Below are positions 32,271 to 41,840 of a stretch of DNA of 64,000 nucleotides, piece by piece. The stretch is from assembly GCA_031213475.1 (NCBI GenBank), contig JARUPZ010000019.1, positions 4,331,901-4,395,900 of the forward strand, in the 5' to 3' direction. The stretch is from Nereocystis luetkeana (lineage: Eukaryota > Sar > Phaeophyceae > Laminariales > Laminariaceae). The stretch's first letter is position 1; the number at the start of each line of letters is the position of its first letter. The notes under the pieces are model-generated. The model worked only from the letters and a program-made list of their open reading frames with translations, did not search any database and was not told where the DNA came from. Made by a program: the position numbers and the translations under genes.

Positions 32271-32530
32271 AAAAATGTCGAGCTGCTGATGGTCACCGCA
32301 GCGAAACCATCGTCCTTCACGTTGAAGGTCACGAAGACGTTCAAGGGGAGGAGGGGAGGGGGTACGAGGGCCTTGCGCTCACCGAGTCGAATGCGGACGA
32401 CGCGGGCAACGCGGGCATCAAAATCGAATCGCAGGACGTGGTGACGAGGGAACAGTGCAGGGAACAATTGTGTAACGCCCATCTTGCCGAAGGAAGCGTA
32501 GGCGAGCGGGGGGGAAAGGGGGGGGTGTAC
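32271..32530 (+). CDS. Candidate coding fragment or exon remnant, unknown product
   Basis: A strong acceptor (T8CAG at 32261-32270) is followed by an open stretch reading NVELLMVTAAKPSSFTLKVT and KTFKG. After a purine-rich tract (32345-32362) the plausible reading continues in another frame: EGLALTESNADDAGNAGIK, then IESQDVVTREQCREQLCNAH and LAEG. Both pieces look like ordinary protein without low complexity. Either a very short intron or a frameshift in the G-rich tract separates them; a frameshift would make this a pseudogene. A family F fragment follows directly at 32515. No protein family was recognised. Confidence 0.3.
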
Positions 32531-32640
32531 TCATGTCATGCACGGCTGTAGTTGCATGACCATCCCTCGCATCTCTACAATGCCGGGACGGAGTATGTCG
32601 GCTTTTCACCTATCAGGCAGACATTGCTCGCGCCGGAAGT
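32515..32640 (-). repeat. Family F 3' fragment, inverted
   Basis: G-run, TGTACTCATGTCATGCAC, then TACAATGCCGGGACGGAGTA and the GGCAGACATTGCTCGCGCC edge. Confidence 0.75.
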
Positions 32641-32740
32641 GGCGGAGGGGTGTACTCATTCACATGCGGGGGGGGGTTGTACTCATTCTCATGCATGGCC
32701 GTAGTCGTATGACCAAATATCCTCGCATCCCTGCAATACG
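32641..32740 (-). repeat. Two further family F 3' fragments, inverted
   Basis: GGGGTGTACTCATTCACATG and GGGGGTTGTACTCATTCTCA, the second continuing CATGGCCGTAGTCGTATGAC. Confidence 0.7.
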
Positions 32741-33082
32741 GGGATATAAAAAACGTGGCTACTACAGTACTCGTAAAAGCACCTCCTCTTCCGTGGGATG
32801 ACATGTTACTGTACTTCAGTGCCGTACTGTCCAGGGGCGAGTAGAAGAGAAACATGAGAAAAACACGGGGGGGCTTTTCCGTTTATGGTGGTGGGGGGGT
32901 AGCTTCACCACTTTGTCTAGAGTCACTGCAGATGTATCTGCTTCTTTTCACCTGTGAGGTGAAAGCTCGGTGTCGCCCGTGGTGATTTTTGGCATGGGGT
33001 GGCGGCATGAGTCAGCAGTAGTAGTACGGTCTACCAATTGGCCTAGGTTCGACAAAAAAAAAGGGTTGGTAATGCAGACAAG

Positions 33083-33329
33083 ACCTGTTCTACGATAGAG
33101 GTAGCACATTTCCGCTAAAATGTTTCTGGATGACGGGTCTCCTTGACCCAAACTCGTCGGAATGCCATTCTTGTTTCGAAAAATGACGTGTTTGTATACT
33201 TGGGCCATTGAATTATTCATCGGGATGCAATTGTATTTTTGCGCAAGTCAGTTTCCGGGTGAGGTATCGAGCTCCTCGGGTGAAGAACCTCAGAAATTTC
33301 AGGGTAAACCTCTATTGTAGAACGCCTCA
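33083..33329. mobile_element. Family G palindromic element, copy 2 (inverted)
   Basis: CTGTTCTACGATAGAGGTAG to AACCTCTATTGTAGAACGCC; inverse of 31620-31878 with some substitutions. Confidence 0.75.
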
Positions 33330-34837
33330 CAAGCGCTTCATTACAGCTGGGATTCCGAGAACTTTCCGAAGCTCAACTCTTCTTATTGCCGCAGAAAACC
33401 TACAGTATAAACGCGTTCCGCTCAAAATTCGGAGCCATCAATCTAATTGCACTACTACTGCTGTGGGACGGGTTGGTCGGGATTAGGTAGGGTCGGCCAA
33501 AGCATCAACAAAATACAGCATTCAATTGTTTTCTCGCACCTGAGCCAAAAGTGGCATATAGCCCTCGCACACGAGTGCCCCCGCCTTCACAAAAAGGCAC
33601 CGGGTGCGCCAGTAAATACGGGTTTTTGATCAACTGGAACCACGGGCATGATCACCTACCTATTCATCAGCGGTTTTGTTTCGCTAGACCGTTGTTGCTC
33701 CATGCGGGCCTGATATGATTTTGATTACGCGCCATATGATGTGACAGGGTACGTACTATCGACACCGCTCTCGGGACCAGAGATTTTCCCACCAATCAGA
33801 AACTCCCTTTCGAAAAAAATGACCAATGGGAAAAATGCTGGCACTAAATACTTTTTTAGTCGCTACTTACCCGCCGCCGACAGCAACAATCATGCTGCAG
33901 CTGGAGTGTAAGTAAAAACCAGGTGCTGGTCCGGCGGGGCGATCGAAGTAGGTGTTGTAGTTCCGGGCAGAAATGCGCGGGGCTGGAGTACATTGAGAAG
34001 ACAGGCGGCCTGGGCGTGCTCGGCGAGGTCAAACATTAAGATACCGTAGACACAACTTGACGCTGTGCATATAACTTCGATGCATGGAAAAACCTGCCAT
34101 AGCTGAGCGCTGAACGCTGACAAACGACGAAAAATACGCCACGGCTTACAGCTGTAGTATGGCAGGTGTGACGGCAAAAAAAACAACAAGCTATGAAATC
34201 GAATTTTTCCTCAAAGCTCATATTTGCAAGCTTCGTGTGACAATTCGATTGCGCGTTGTTACGAGGTGTGCAGGTTTCAAGAGTTGTTTACAAATTGCTA
34301 CAGCGTTGATATACAGCAATCAACAGCCTCTTCGGCATCGCCGGGGTGGACGCCGCTGATCACTGCATTTTTTAGTCCAAAAGTGCGATGGACAAGCGAG
34401 GCCATACCGTCCCCCGCTCTCCCCATGGCCGACACGCATACGAGCATCAGCGTACCAACCACAGCGATCGTGATTCTCTTGCCGTGCTAGGCGCATGAGG
34501 TACACACAAGGCCAGCGCATGCGAAGACAGCAGTAGCATTTTTTTCATACTGGATACCAGGTAGATAGTAATAATATTAGTACCACCACCACCACAACCA
34601 CCCACCACCAGGTGTATTGATTTCTACGCCCAACTCCCTTTCTGCCATGCCAGGCTTCACCCACCACTCTTTCACCCCCATAAACCACCAAAAGTACACC
34701 ACATACATCTAGGATGTCTCCAAACAACGCGCTACAGCAGCAGTAATGGAGAATCACGCGGGTAGTAAACGCAAATGCTTTCGGCAGCAATAAAATAACA
34801 ACTCCAACCCTCGTCTACCGAACATCACGAATGTATG

Positions 34838-36646
34838 CTAATCTTCCGACGCCCACGACGGGCGCTTTGCCGAGTACGCAACCCACTCATTTCCCCACGC
34901 GAATTCTATCCGCGCCGCCTGCAGCGCGATCATCTCCGGCTCCTTGCCGAAAATGTCTGTCCTGTCGTCCTGCGCCAGCCCTCTATGCACGCGTCCCACA
35001 ATCCCCCTGTACCGCGTGTCCCCGACTACCGCTGCTCCCATCGCGGCGAGCTGCAAGCGCAGCTGATGAGTCCGGCCCGTCTCGAGCTGCATGGCGCAGA
35101 GATGCGCGGGGTAGTTGTCATTTGCCTCTTCTGTCGACACCGACCCTGTATGCGCCCCCGCAACTTGACCTACGCGCGACGCAAGGGTAACCTCTTCCCC
35201 GGCATCGGCCGCCGCTGCTGCGATAGCAGCGGGCGCCGGTTCCCCCCCAGCCTCCGCCCCCAACGACATAGAGCTCAGCGAGGCCTCTAGGTCCGCCTCC
35301 AGCCTCTCTGCTGAACATTCCGCCGACGCCTCCGCGGCTCGCGCCGCGGCCTCGGTCTCCTCGCGGTCGTCAGCCACCGCCGCCGCAGCGGAGCTCCCCG
35401 TCGCCGGGGCGCACAGCAGGACCGTCGACCTCGCCTCCTGCCAAGCGCCGCCCCATTTCTCTCCTCCCAGCAGCTCCTCGTCATAGTCGGCGTAGATTCT
35501 TGGGCGGCGCTGCCCGTCGAGGGCCTTGGAGCGGCAGCAGTGCGCCATCTGTCCCAGGGTCACGGCGGGCCCGGGCGTGAGGAGCGCGAGGTACCGCTTC
35601 GACACCTGTCTGTCGCGGAAGATCTGGTTGAGCGCCGAGGCCGCGGACTTGCTCCGGGCGAAGATGATGAGCCCCGACGTGCACACATCTAGCCGCGATA
35701 CGGCGTGGAGCGGGGCCGACGCAGCACCCAAAGCTTTACGAGCGGAGGAGGGGGAGGAGGAGGCGGAGGGGGGGGAGGAGGGGGAGACCATCGAGACTGC
35801 GAGCCCTGCTTGATGGAGAGCGTTTTCGACCGCGTTGTCGATCGTCGGCACGCTAGGCACCCCGGCCGGTTTGTCCACGACCACATAGTCGTCCGTCGCG
35901 GCAACGATGCGCTCGGCCCAATCCGTGCTTTGCGCCACCGAGAACGTGCGGGGGTCGCAGTGGACGCGCAGGTAGGAGCCGGCCGGGGGGTACGCTTCCG
36001 ACTCCCAGGCGCCGAGCCGCCGCAGCCGCATGTGTTCAAAGCTCGTTCCGCGAAACGGCGCCTGCTGCGCCGCTTTCGATGCCATTTTTGCAGCCGCAGC
36101 GGTGGACACTCCTGCTCCTTTGCCAGCATCGCCACCGCGGCCGCTCTCCCCATGGCGTTGCTTCTTGGCCGTGTTTTTCCAGCCACTTTGGATCACTTCG
36201 CCTATGTACACCGCTCCGAACCGCACGAGCTCTCTCGCGCGGTCCCTGCTCACCGACGCCTGTTGCGCGATGAGGTCGCTTATCGTTACCTCGTCTTCGT
36301 CCTCCTCCTCCAGCCAGGCCTGGCGAGTGGCGATGTGGACGGTTCGCTGGTCGTTCACGTAGGTCGTCTCCGCTGCGACCGATGATGCAGCAGCAGAAAT
36401 GCCCCCTCCCACCGACACCGGCGGTTGCTGAGGAGGTGCCATGTTGAGCGGTGAGGAGAAACAAGACTCGCGGCTGCAGCCTCGGGTGGAGACGAACGAC
36501 GTTGAAGACAACGGCCTCTCGGCGGCAGTTATGTCCCTTCTAACAGCACTCCGACCGACCCCTCCCTGCGCCTGGAACGCCTGGGTAGGGCTGGGCCACG
36601 TGGCGGCAGCAGCAGCAGCCAGCACCACGAGCTCAGCAAGCACCAT
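34838..36646 (-). CDS. RluA-family RNA pseudouridine synthase with S4 domain, probably plastid-targeted
   Basis: Converts uridine to pseudouridine in rRNA or tRNA; the presequence points to the plastid. Single exon of 602 residues from the first in-frame ATG (36646); the frame is open further upstream but only from a GTG. Residues 1-23 form a hydrophobic signal peptide ending SPTQA, followed by FQAQ, so it looks like a bipartite plastid presequence. An S4-type RNA-binding segment is at about 119-152 (TISDLIAQQASVSRDRAREL). The catalytic domain has YVVVDKPAGVPSVPT at 254-268, then VSRLDVCTSGLIIFA with catalytic D320 (the usual HRLD reads SRLD here), and near the C-terminus QLETGRTHQLRLQLAAMG and VGDTRYRG. 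An acidic, Ala-rich insertion of about 100 residues separates the last two parts. It lies head to head with the gene at 36890 (243 bp apart). The exact RNA target cannot be told from sequence. Confidence 0.93.
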   Translation of the reverse strand: MVLAELVVLAAAAAATWPSPTQAFQAQGGVGRSAVRRDITAAERPLSSTSFVSTRGCSRESCFSSPLNMAPPQQPPVSVGGGISAAASSVAAETTYVNDQRTVHIATRQAWLEEEDEDEVTISDLIAQQASVSRDRARELVRFGAVYIGEVIQSGWKNTAKKQRHGESGRGGDAGKGAGVSTAAAAKMASKAAQQAPFRGTSFEHMRLRRLGAWESEAYPPAGSYLRVHCDPRTFSVAQSTDWAERIVAATDDYVVVDKPAGVPSVPTIDNAVENALHQAGLAVSMVSPSSPPSASSSPSSARKALGAASAPLHAVSRLDVCTSGLIIFARSKSAASALNQIFRDRQVSKRYLALLTPGPAVTLGQMAHCCRSKALDGQRRPRIYADYDEELLGGEKWGGAWQEARSTVLLCAPATGSSAAAAVADDREETEAAARAAEASAECSAERLEADLEASLSSMSLGAEAGGEPAPAAIAAAAADAGEEVTLASRVGQVAGAHTGSVSTEEANDNYPAHLCAMQLETGRTHQLRLQLAAMGAAVVGDTRYRGIVGRVHRGLAQDDRTDIFGKEPEMIALQAARIEFAWGNEWVAYSAKRPSWASED

Positions 36647-36889
36647 CAACACGACAGCGACAACAAAATGTGAGTTGGTGCGTTTCGGAGAGAGGTGGAA
36701 AAGGAGTTCATGCAAGTCTTGGAGGCGTTCTGCTAATCTTTTTTTTTTGGCCGACCCACCCCCGTTCCGATGTTGGGCGTTCAGTGTGTGTGCACCAACA
36801 CACACGCAACCTGCAACACATCAAACGGCACAGACAACGGTTTGGCTAGAGAGCCCAAGCTTACAGAGAAGAGGCGGCACTGCTAAGCC
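36647..36889. promoter_or_regulatory. Presumed bidirectional promoter region
   Basis: 243 bp separates the start codons of the pseudouridine synthase (-) and the unknown protein (+). No TATA element was recognised on either strand. A role as shared promoter is inferred from spacing only. Confidence 0.4.
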
Positions 36890-37897
36890 ATGCGTGGTCA
36901 GTGCGGAATTGCGGTCGTTGCAGCAACGCTTGTTACCACAGGAAAGAGCATCCACAGCAGTACCTCCACCGTACGAGATGCGGTGCTCGCACCCCGTGTC
37001 TCGTACTCAATTCCTGCTAACCTAAGACGAAGGGGCGCCTCGGGCGCAGCCCCAGCGGCAGAAGCACCATCGGCAGCAACAGAGCACAGCAGCGAAGGCC
37101 AGGCCACCCCCTCATCCGCCGGTATTCAAGCTGAGGGAAGCGATGGCGACTGGGCAACGCCGAACAAAGTTCGGAGCACGAAGCAACCGGCATCACCCCC
37201 CACTAGTGCATCACCACCATCACAATCACCATCACGATTGACACAACAATCACCGGTCCCAAGGGAGGGTGCGCATCGACGTCCCCGGAGACGAGGAGCG
37301 TTCGCAGCCCTGCCTACCTTCGCCAGCGACGGGGAACGCGCCGATCGCCCTCGCAGCGCGGCCGCCGCTGCAGCGGCAACCGCAACAGCGACACCCGCCG
37401 GCATGAAAGCTCTGCTGGCGACGAGGGGAGGCGGGGGAGGAGCCTGGTTTGCGGGCAGGGGCGGTAACGGCGGCGGAGGCGGCCGCGAAAGCGACCCATA
37501 CAACGAGTTCCCCGACGACTTCGACTACGACGCTGAGGAGGAGGATGTCGAAGGCACTGGGCTGTTCTGGCCGGATGAAGACTCTGCCAGCGAGGAAGGG
37601 GCCGCGGAAGCATCACAAGACTCGCTGGGGCGAGATTTGGACGAAGAGGATGCACGGGAGCAGGAGGCGGAGGAGGAGGAGGGGCGACAGGAACGAAGGC
37701 GAACAGATCGTCTCTCGTCGGTTGGGTTTGGGAAGGACAGGGGGGGCGGGAGTGGAGGCGGGAGGGGGGAGAGGTTTTCTGAGGGGTACACGTCGGAGCT
37801 TGGAAGGTGCGGCAACCCCACCATTTTATGTTTGCGTTTGCTCCCCAGCCTTCGGCCCCTCCCTATCGAGAATTGGTTGTGGAGTATGAAAACATGA
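36890..37897 (+). CDS. Uncharacterised protein with acidic C-terminal region, possibly organelle-targeted
   Basis: Not recognised. ATG at 36890 in the context AGCCATGC opens a frame of 335 codons. Residues 1-50 are rich in Ser, Thr, Arg and Ala with few acids (MRGQCGIAVVAATLVTTGKS at the start), compatible with a mitochondrial or plastid transit peptide. The middle is Ser/Pro/Ala-rich and disordered. Residues of about 200-270 are strongly acidic (NEFPDDFDYDAEEEDVEG, then FWPDEDSASEEG), followed by an Arg/Glu stretch. A splice donor AAG|GTGCGG at 37806/37807 may end exon 1, in which case the last 29 codons up to the stop at 37895 are intron. No downstream exon was found. The 5' end faces the pseudouridine synthase across 243 bp, suggesting a shared promoter. 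Confidence 0.5.
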   Translation: MRGQCGIAVVAATLVTTGKSIHSSTSTVRDAVLAPRVSYSIPANLRRRGASGAAPAAEAPSAATEHSSEGQATPSSAGIQAEGSDGDWATPNKVRSTKQPASPPTSASPPSQSPSRLTQQSPVPREGAHRRPRRRGAFAALPTFASDGERADRPRSAAAAAAATATATPAGMKALLATRGGGGGAWFAGRGGNGGGGGRESDPYNEFPDDFDYDAEEEDVEGTGLFWPDEDSASEEGAAEASQDSLGRDLDEEDAREQEAEEEEGRQERRRTDRLSSVGFGKDRGGGSGGGRGERFSEGYTSELGRCGNPTILCLRLLPSLRPLPIENWLWSMKT

Positions 37898-38412
37898 TCA
37901 TACATGATCCTTCTGGTACATGCCTGGGGTACTTTTAATTGTACCAGGTACAAAAGAGACTTGTACGTCTATTATTAATAATAATAGACGTACTATTAAT
38001 ACAGGGTACCTTGAATACCCCTCCCTCACCCTCATTAATATTCTTGTTTAGTGCCTCATCCCTCACGGTAAGATATCGAGCAAAATGGTCGTGACATTCT
38101 TCCGTCTGCGGTTCTACTGCTGCACTATTAATAGGTGTGCTCTCAATGTGGATCTCATACGTATATATCACCAATATCTGTACTGCTGTAGTTGGGCGGC
38201 CGCAGCAGGTTGCAGTCCATGATACTCGTATCATATCATACGTACCAGGTACCGCCTGTTAACAGTTGTTCTATTCGGACATCAACAATCAATAATTCCA
38301 ATGACGGCGGAGGTTACGTCAGGCAGGCAACCACCAGTATTAATAGCGCAAGGGCGGGAAAAAGCACCAGCATAGACTTGCAGCATACCAGGTATATTAA
38401 TAGTAAGCACGG

Positions 38413-38520
38413 TTAACCCTGTTAGGACTTGCAGTCTCGTTTTGGGGACAATTGAGGAAAAATTGCTTGTAATTTGAGTGGATTGTCCCCAAAACGGGAC
38501 TGGAGTTCTAAAGGGGTTAA
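38413..38520. mobile_element. Family B palindromic MITE (TTAA)
   Basis: TTAACCCTGTTAGGACTTGC to GAGTTCTAAAGGGGTTAA; TTAA at both edges. Confidence 0.9.
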
Positions 38521-39599
38521 AGCATTTCGTAGCGCGAGCATTATTTATGGCACAATAAAGCATAATCATGGGTGAGGATTGGGGAACGTGGAACGACGCT
38601 TTCGGACAGACGCGGCCATATTATATGCTCCTTTCATACCAAGGGCATCATAGCAGAACGAAGGATTGTCATGACGCCACAGGCATGTTAATAGCATCTC
38701 CCCCCCTCGCCCTAATCGATTGCCTTCTGAGTATTACACGGGTGATACGATTACACCCCCCCCCGGGGGCGATTTTCGTATACTGCTGTTGAATTGATAG
38801 CAGACAGTTTTTCCGAGTCTAGGGGGGCTCACCCAACGAAAACGGCGGCGTTGGGACGATCTGGTCGAGATATTTCCATAGCCACATCTCGACCAGATCG
38901 TCAAGAAAATCGGCGTGGAGACTCGTCCGAGGTGGTGTGTGTGTTGTGCGTTGTCTTGTCACACTTGTTACACGGGGGCATGCACATATCCATACTGCTT
39001 GGGTTCCGTTCGTCCTTTGCTGTACATGTGTACATGCACACGTGCACCGAGCACCCTGTAATATACCCGGTATACCATTACAGCAATCGTAGCTGGTAAC
39101 GTATGCAAGTGAGAAGGCGGGCGGGCGTTGGTTTTTGTCGGTTTCGTTTTCGTTGTGTTCTGCGATGCAAATGAAAAAAAGAACGAAACGACTGCGTTTA
39201 TATATAGAGGGAGATGCATATCATACATATACCCTGCCCAAAATTGGTTACTGATAGGCACACCCACTCCTTGAATTCTGCAGCTTCAGATTTTGTCTTC
39301 CCCATACAAGTATACCTGGTACGAAGTATGGACTGTATTTCCTATATGAGATGAGGCCATATGAAAACCCCTGGTACGGGCGATCGAAGTCAGTATCCAA
39401 CACACCGCTTGCAAATATGAGTTTTCGACGAATCCTCGATCTCACAGCTGTTGTTTTTTAGTTTTCTAAATACCCTGCCTGCTGGTACGCAATATGTTTG
39501 GAAGAAGACATCAGCGTAGCCAGTAGACGGGGAAGTTAACCATACAACAGCAGTAGCCGATACTTATACGAGTGCCCCGTACTGCTCGTAGACGTTTTT

Positions 39600-39950
39600 C
39601 TTTTTTTTCTTCTTTTTTTTTTTCTCATCCCATTCATTATCTTCGCACATCTTCTTCTCTCTCTCCTTCCCACTCGTAACTCAGATCCGGGGTCACATAG
39701 CAGGCTCTTCTACCCCCTTCCCGCTACGGTACGTGCCTTCATTTTTATCGCGAGAAGATTTCAGCCTTTTTCTTCCCTCGTCGACTCGCATCGAATTGTG
39801 CCTACCCACGCTGCAAGGCGCTCTCAACAATTGAATCCTTTTTTATTTTTATTTTTGCAAATAAAGTCAAAGTCCGACCCACCTGGGGCTCGAACCCAGG
39901 ACTCAAACAAGTAGAATTCGAGGTTAACCACTTGAACCACCATGGCGATG
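39600..39950 (-). mobile_element. tRNA-headed SINE-like unit with poly(A) end
   Basis: On the minus strand: TGGTTCAAGTGGTTAACC (A box) and GGTTCGAGCCCC (B box) at 39945-39880, an A-rich linker, a body shared with 24954-25146, and an A-rich end at 39624-39600. The tRNA part lacks a pairing acceptor stem. The linker could also mark two adjacent insertions. Confidence 0.6.
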
Positions 39951-40066
39951 TATCGTACAACATGAACAAATTTACCTGACGCCGATGATTACCGAGAGCA
40001 GTTGCTATTGTTGTTGTTCACATGTTAAGCCTTCAGGGAAAGCGTCGAGGACTGCCATAGCCAGTA

Positions 40067-40178
40067 GTACGGGGGACCATAGTAAAGAGGACCTCATATT
40101 GGTAGTAAAAATAGGTAAATATACAGTTTTTTGTGTTTACCATAGGTCCTATTTACTACCTGGTATGGTCCCCCGTAA
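40067..40178. mobile_element. Family A MITE carrying a CCTGGTA micro-insert
   Basis: GTACGGGGGACCATAGTAAA to GGTCCCCCGTAA. The right arm reads TTTACTACCTGGTATGGTCC, where other copies read TTTACTATGGTCC. Confidence 0.9.
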
Positions 40179-40263
40179 TAGTAGTTACGATCAAAACATC
40201 GCTGTTCACGCGCGCCCCCTCCTCATGATACGAGCCGTACTGCTGCTCGCTCCGCTCCCACTA

Positions 40264-40468
40264 TTAACCCTCCTAAGGCAGATTGCGGTCCCGCTTTGAG
40301 GACTAACCACTCTAATTCTACGAGTGAGTAGTTAGTGCCTCAAACGGGACTGCAATTTGTCCTTAACCCTTTTAGAACTGCAGTCTCATTTTGGGGACAC
40401 TCCACTCAAATTTCAAGTAGTTAGTCCCCAAATCGGGACCGCGGTTCTAAAAGGGTTGACAGGGTTAA
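40264..40468. mobile_element. Family B MITE interrupted by a second family B copy
   Basis: Left arm TTAACCCTCCTAAGGCAGAT; right edge CAGGGTTAA at 40460-40468. The younger copy sits in its right arm at TTAA. Confidence 0.75.
40363..40455. mobile_element. Family B MITE, inner copy
   Basis: TTAACCCTTTTAGAACTGCA to CGGTTCTAAAAGGG; flanks TTAA and TTGA (one base changed). Confidence 0.85.
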
Positions 40469-40906
40469 TAGACGGTTGGTTCGGCAGCACCCGACACGAT
40501 TTTGGTCGCTAGGACTGGGTCCTGTAGTCTGCGGATGAATGGTACCAGTACGTGCCGATGGCACGATATCGAGTGTCTGGAGTTGGAAGAATGCATCGAA
40601 TCAGGGAAAACAAGCTGAGGCAACTCGTGCGCTTCAAACAAACGTAACAAGCAGTTTTGTTTACTCCACTTCTGACCTTTCGATCAAGAGCTAAGAGCCC
40701 ACAGGCAGGCAGGGTGTTTTTTTTTCGATTGATTTGTCGACGTGCTTCCTAAATAGTATGTACCGCGGGTAGGTACCGTATGCCATGGTGAAGCTCGAGT
40801 ACACTCGAGAACTCTATGGTGTGTGTGTCTTTTGTTTATTAAGTGTCAATGCGGTAGTGTCAATGCCGGTGGCTTGGACTTGGATTCTAGGCTGCTGTAT
40901 TTAGTA

Positions 40907-41018
40907 TTACGGGGGACCAGAGTTATTAGGACCAAATTTTGTTAGTAAAAAGGGTCAAATATATAGGTTTTTATGTATACCATAGGTCCTATTAACTACC
41001 AGGTATGGTCCTCCGTAA
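40907..41018. mobile_element. Family A MITE carrying a CCAGGTA micro-insert
   Basis: TTACGGGGGACCAGAGTTAT to GGTCCTCCGTAA. The right arm reads TTAACTACCAGGTATGGTCC, where others read TTAACTATGGTCC. Confidence 0.9.
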
Positions 41019-41329
41019 TAGTGCTGCAACGGTACAGCAGGTCATTCGAGTATACATCACACGAATGTAACGTATTGACATCGGTTCTTACGTACGTACT
41101 ACCTCGTATACTATTATATTAATAGTATCATAGATATGAACTGGGTGTTGTGCTCTGTAATCGGGTCATCTTTTTTTTAGCCACGCCTTATGATACAAGT
41201 TCAACAACCATGTATGGTTGCTATTTAATAAAAATGCGCTTTTATTATAAAAAATAATTATCGCATGGTATTGCTAAGGTCGTCACAGGTTGTCAAGCAT
41301 ACTGCCAAGGCACTCTCGTACTATTAATA

Positions 41330-41426
41330 TTAACCCTTTTAGAACCGCAGTCCCGTTTTGGGGACAAATCACTCAATTTTCAAATAGTTTGTCCCCAAAA
41401 CGGGACTGGGGCCCTAAAAGGGTTAA
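41330..41426. mobile_element. Family B palindromic MITE, close to consensus
   Basis: TTAACCCTTTTAGAACCGCA to GCCCTAAAAGGGTTAA, arms nearly perfect. Confidence 0.9.
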
Positions 41427-41733
41427 TATAATAATACTATGCCCGCAAACTCTACACTGCTGCTGCTGCTGCTGCTGCTGTTGCACAGCAACTACTGCTT
41501 GCTTGTTGTACGACTACAGCAGGAGGTGTGCCGCTGCTGACAGCTGTAATGACCTTTGCAAGTCTCTGCGGGAAAATGCAAAGGTCGTCCATCACAGCAG
41601 TGGAGTGTCGCTAGGATTTCGCTCAGCAGAATATTTGAACTGTCGTCAACATGTCGTCATCTTCTGTGCCTTGGTGGAGGGCGAGTGCGTCGCACGCTTC
41701 AGGCTTCAGGCAACTCCCAAAGGGATCCACTTA

Positions 41734-41840
41734 TTACGGGGGAACCATGGTTATTAGGACCTATGGTCGACACAAAAACCTATATATTTACCTATTTTTA
41801 CTCGAAATATTTGGTTCTATTTACTATGTTCCCCCGTAAA
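41734..41840. mobile_element. Family A MITE
   Basis: TTACGGGGGAACCATGGTTA to ACTATGTTCCCCCGTAAA, TA at the left edge. Confidence 0.8.

Larger units (their letters stand above)
24387..34837. other. Gene-poor, repeat-rich region between AKR and the pseudouridine synthase
   Basis: Ten kilobases without a recognised gene apart from the candidate fragment at 32271. Contents: a poly(A) retroposon piece, the nested C/D element, dispersed AGATC-rich repeats (28380-28690), one family A MITE, a 30 bp minisatellite, two palindromic family G elements and family F fragments. Several unassigned short open frames (28.6-28.9, 30.1-30.4 and 31.0-31.5 kb) were not accepted as genes. Confidence 0.6.

Noticed and set aside
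39874-39946. Possible minus-strand tRNA gene
   Set aside because: T-arm is perfect but the 5' and 3' acceptor strands are not complementary and the anticodon loop is irregular.
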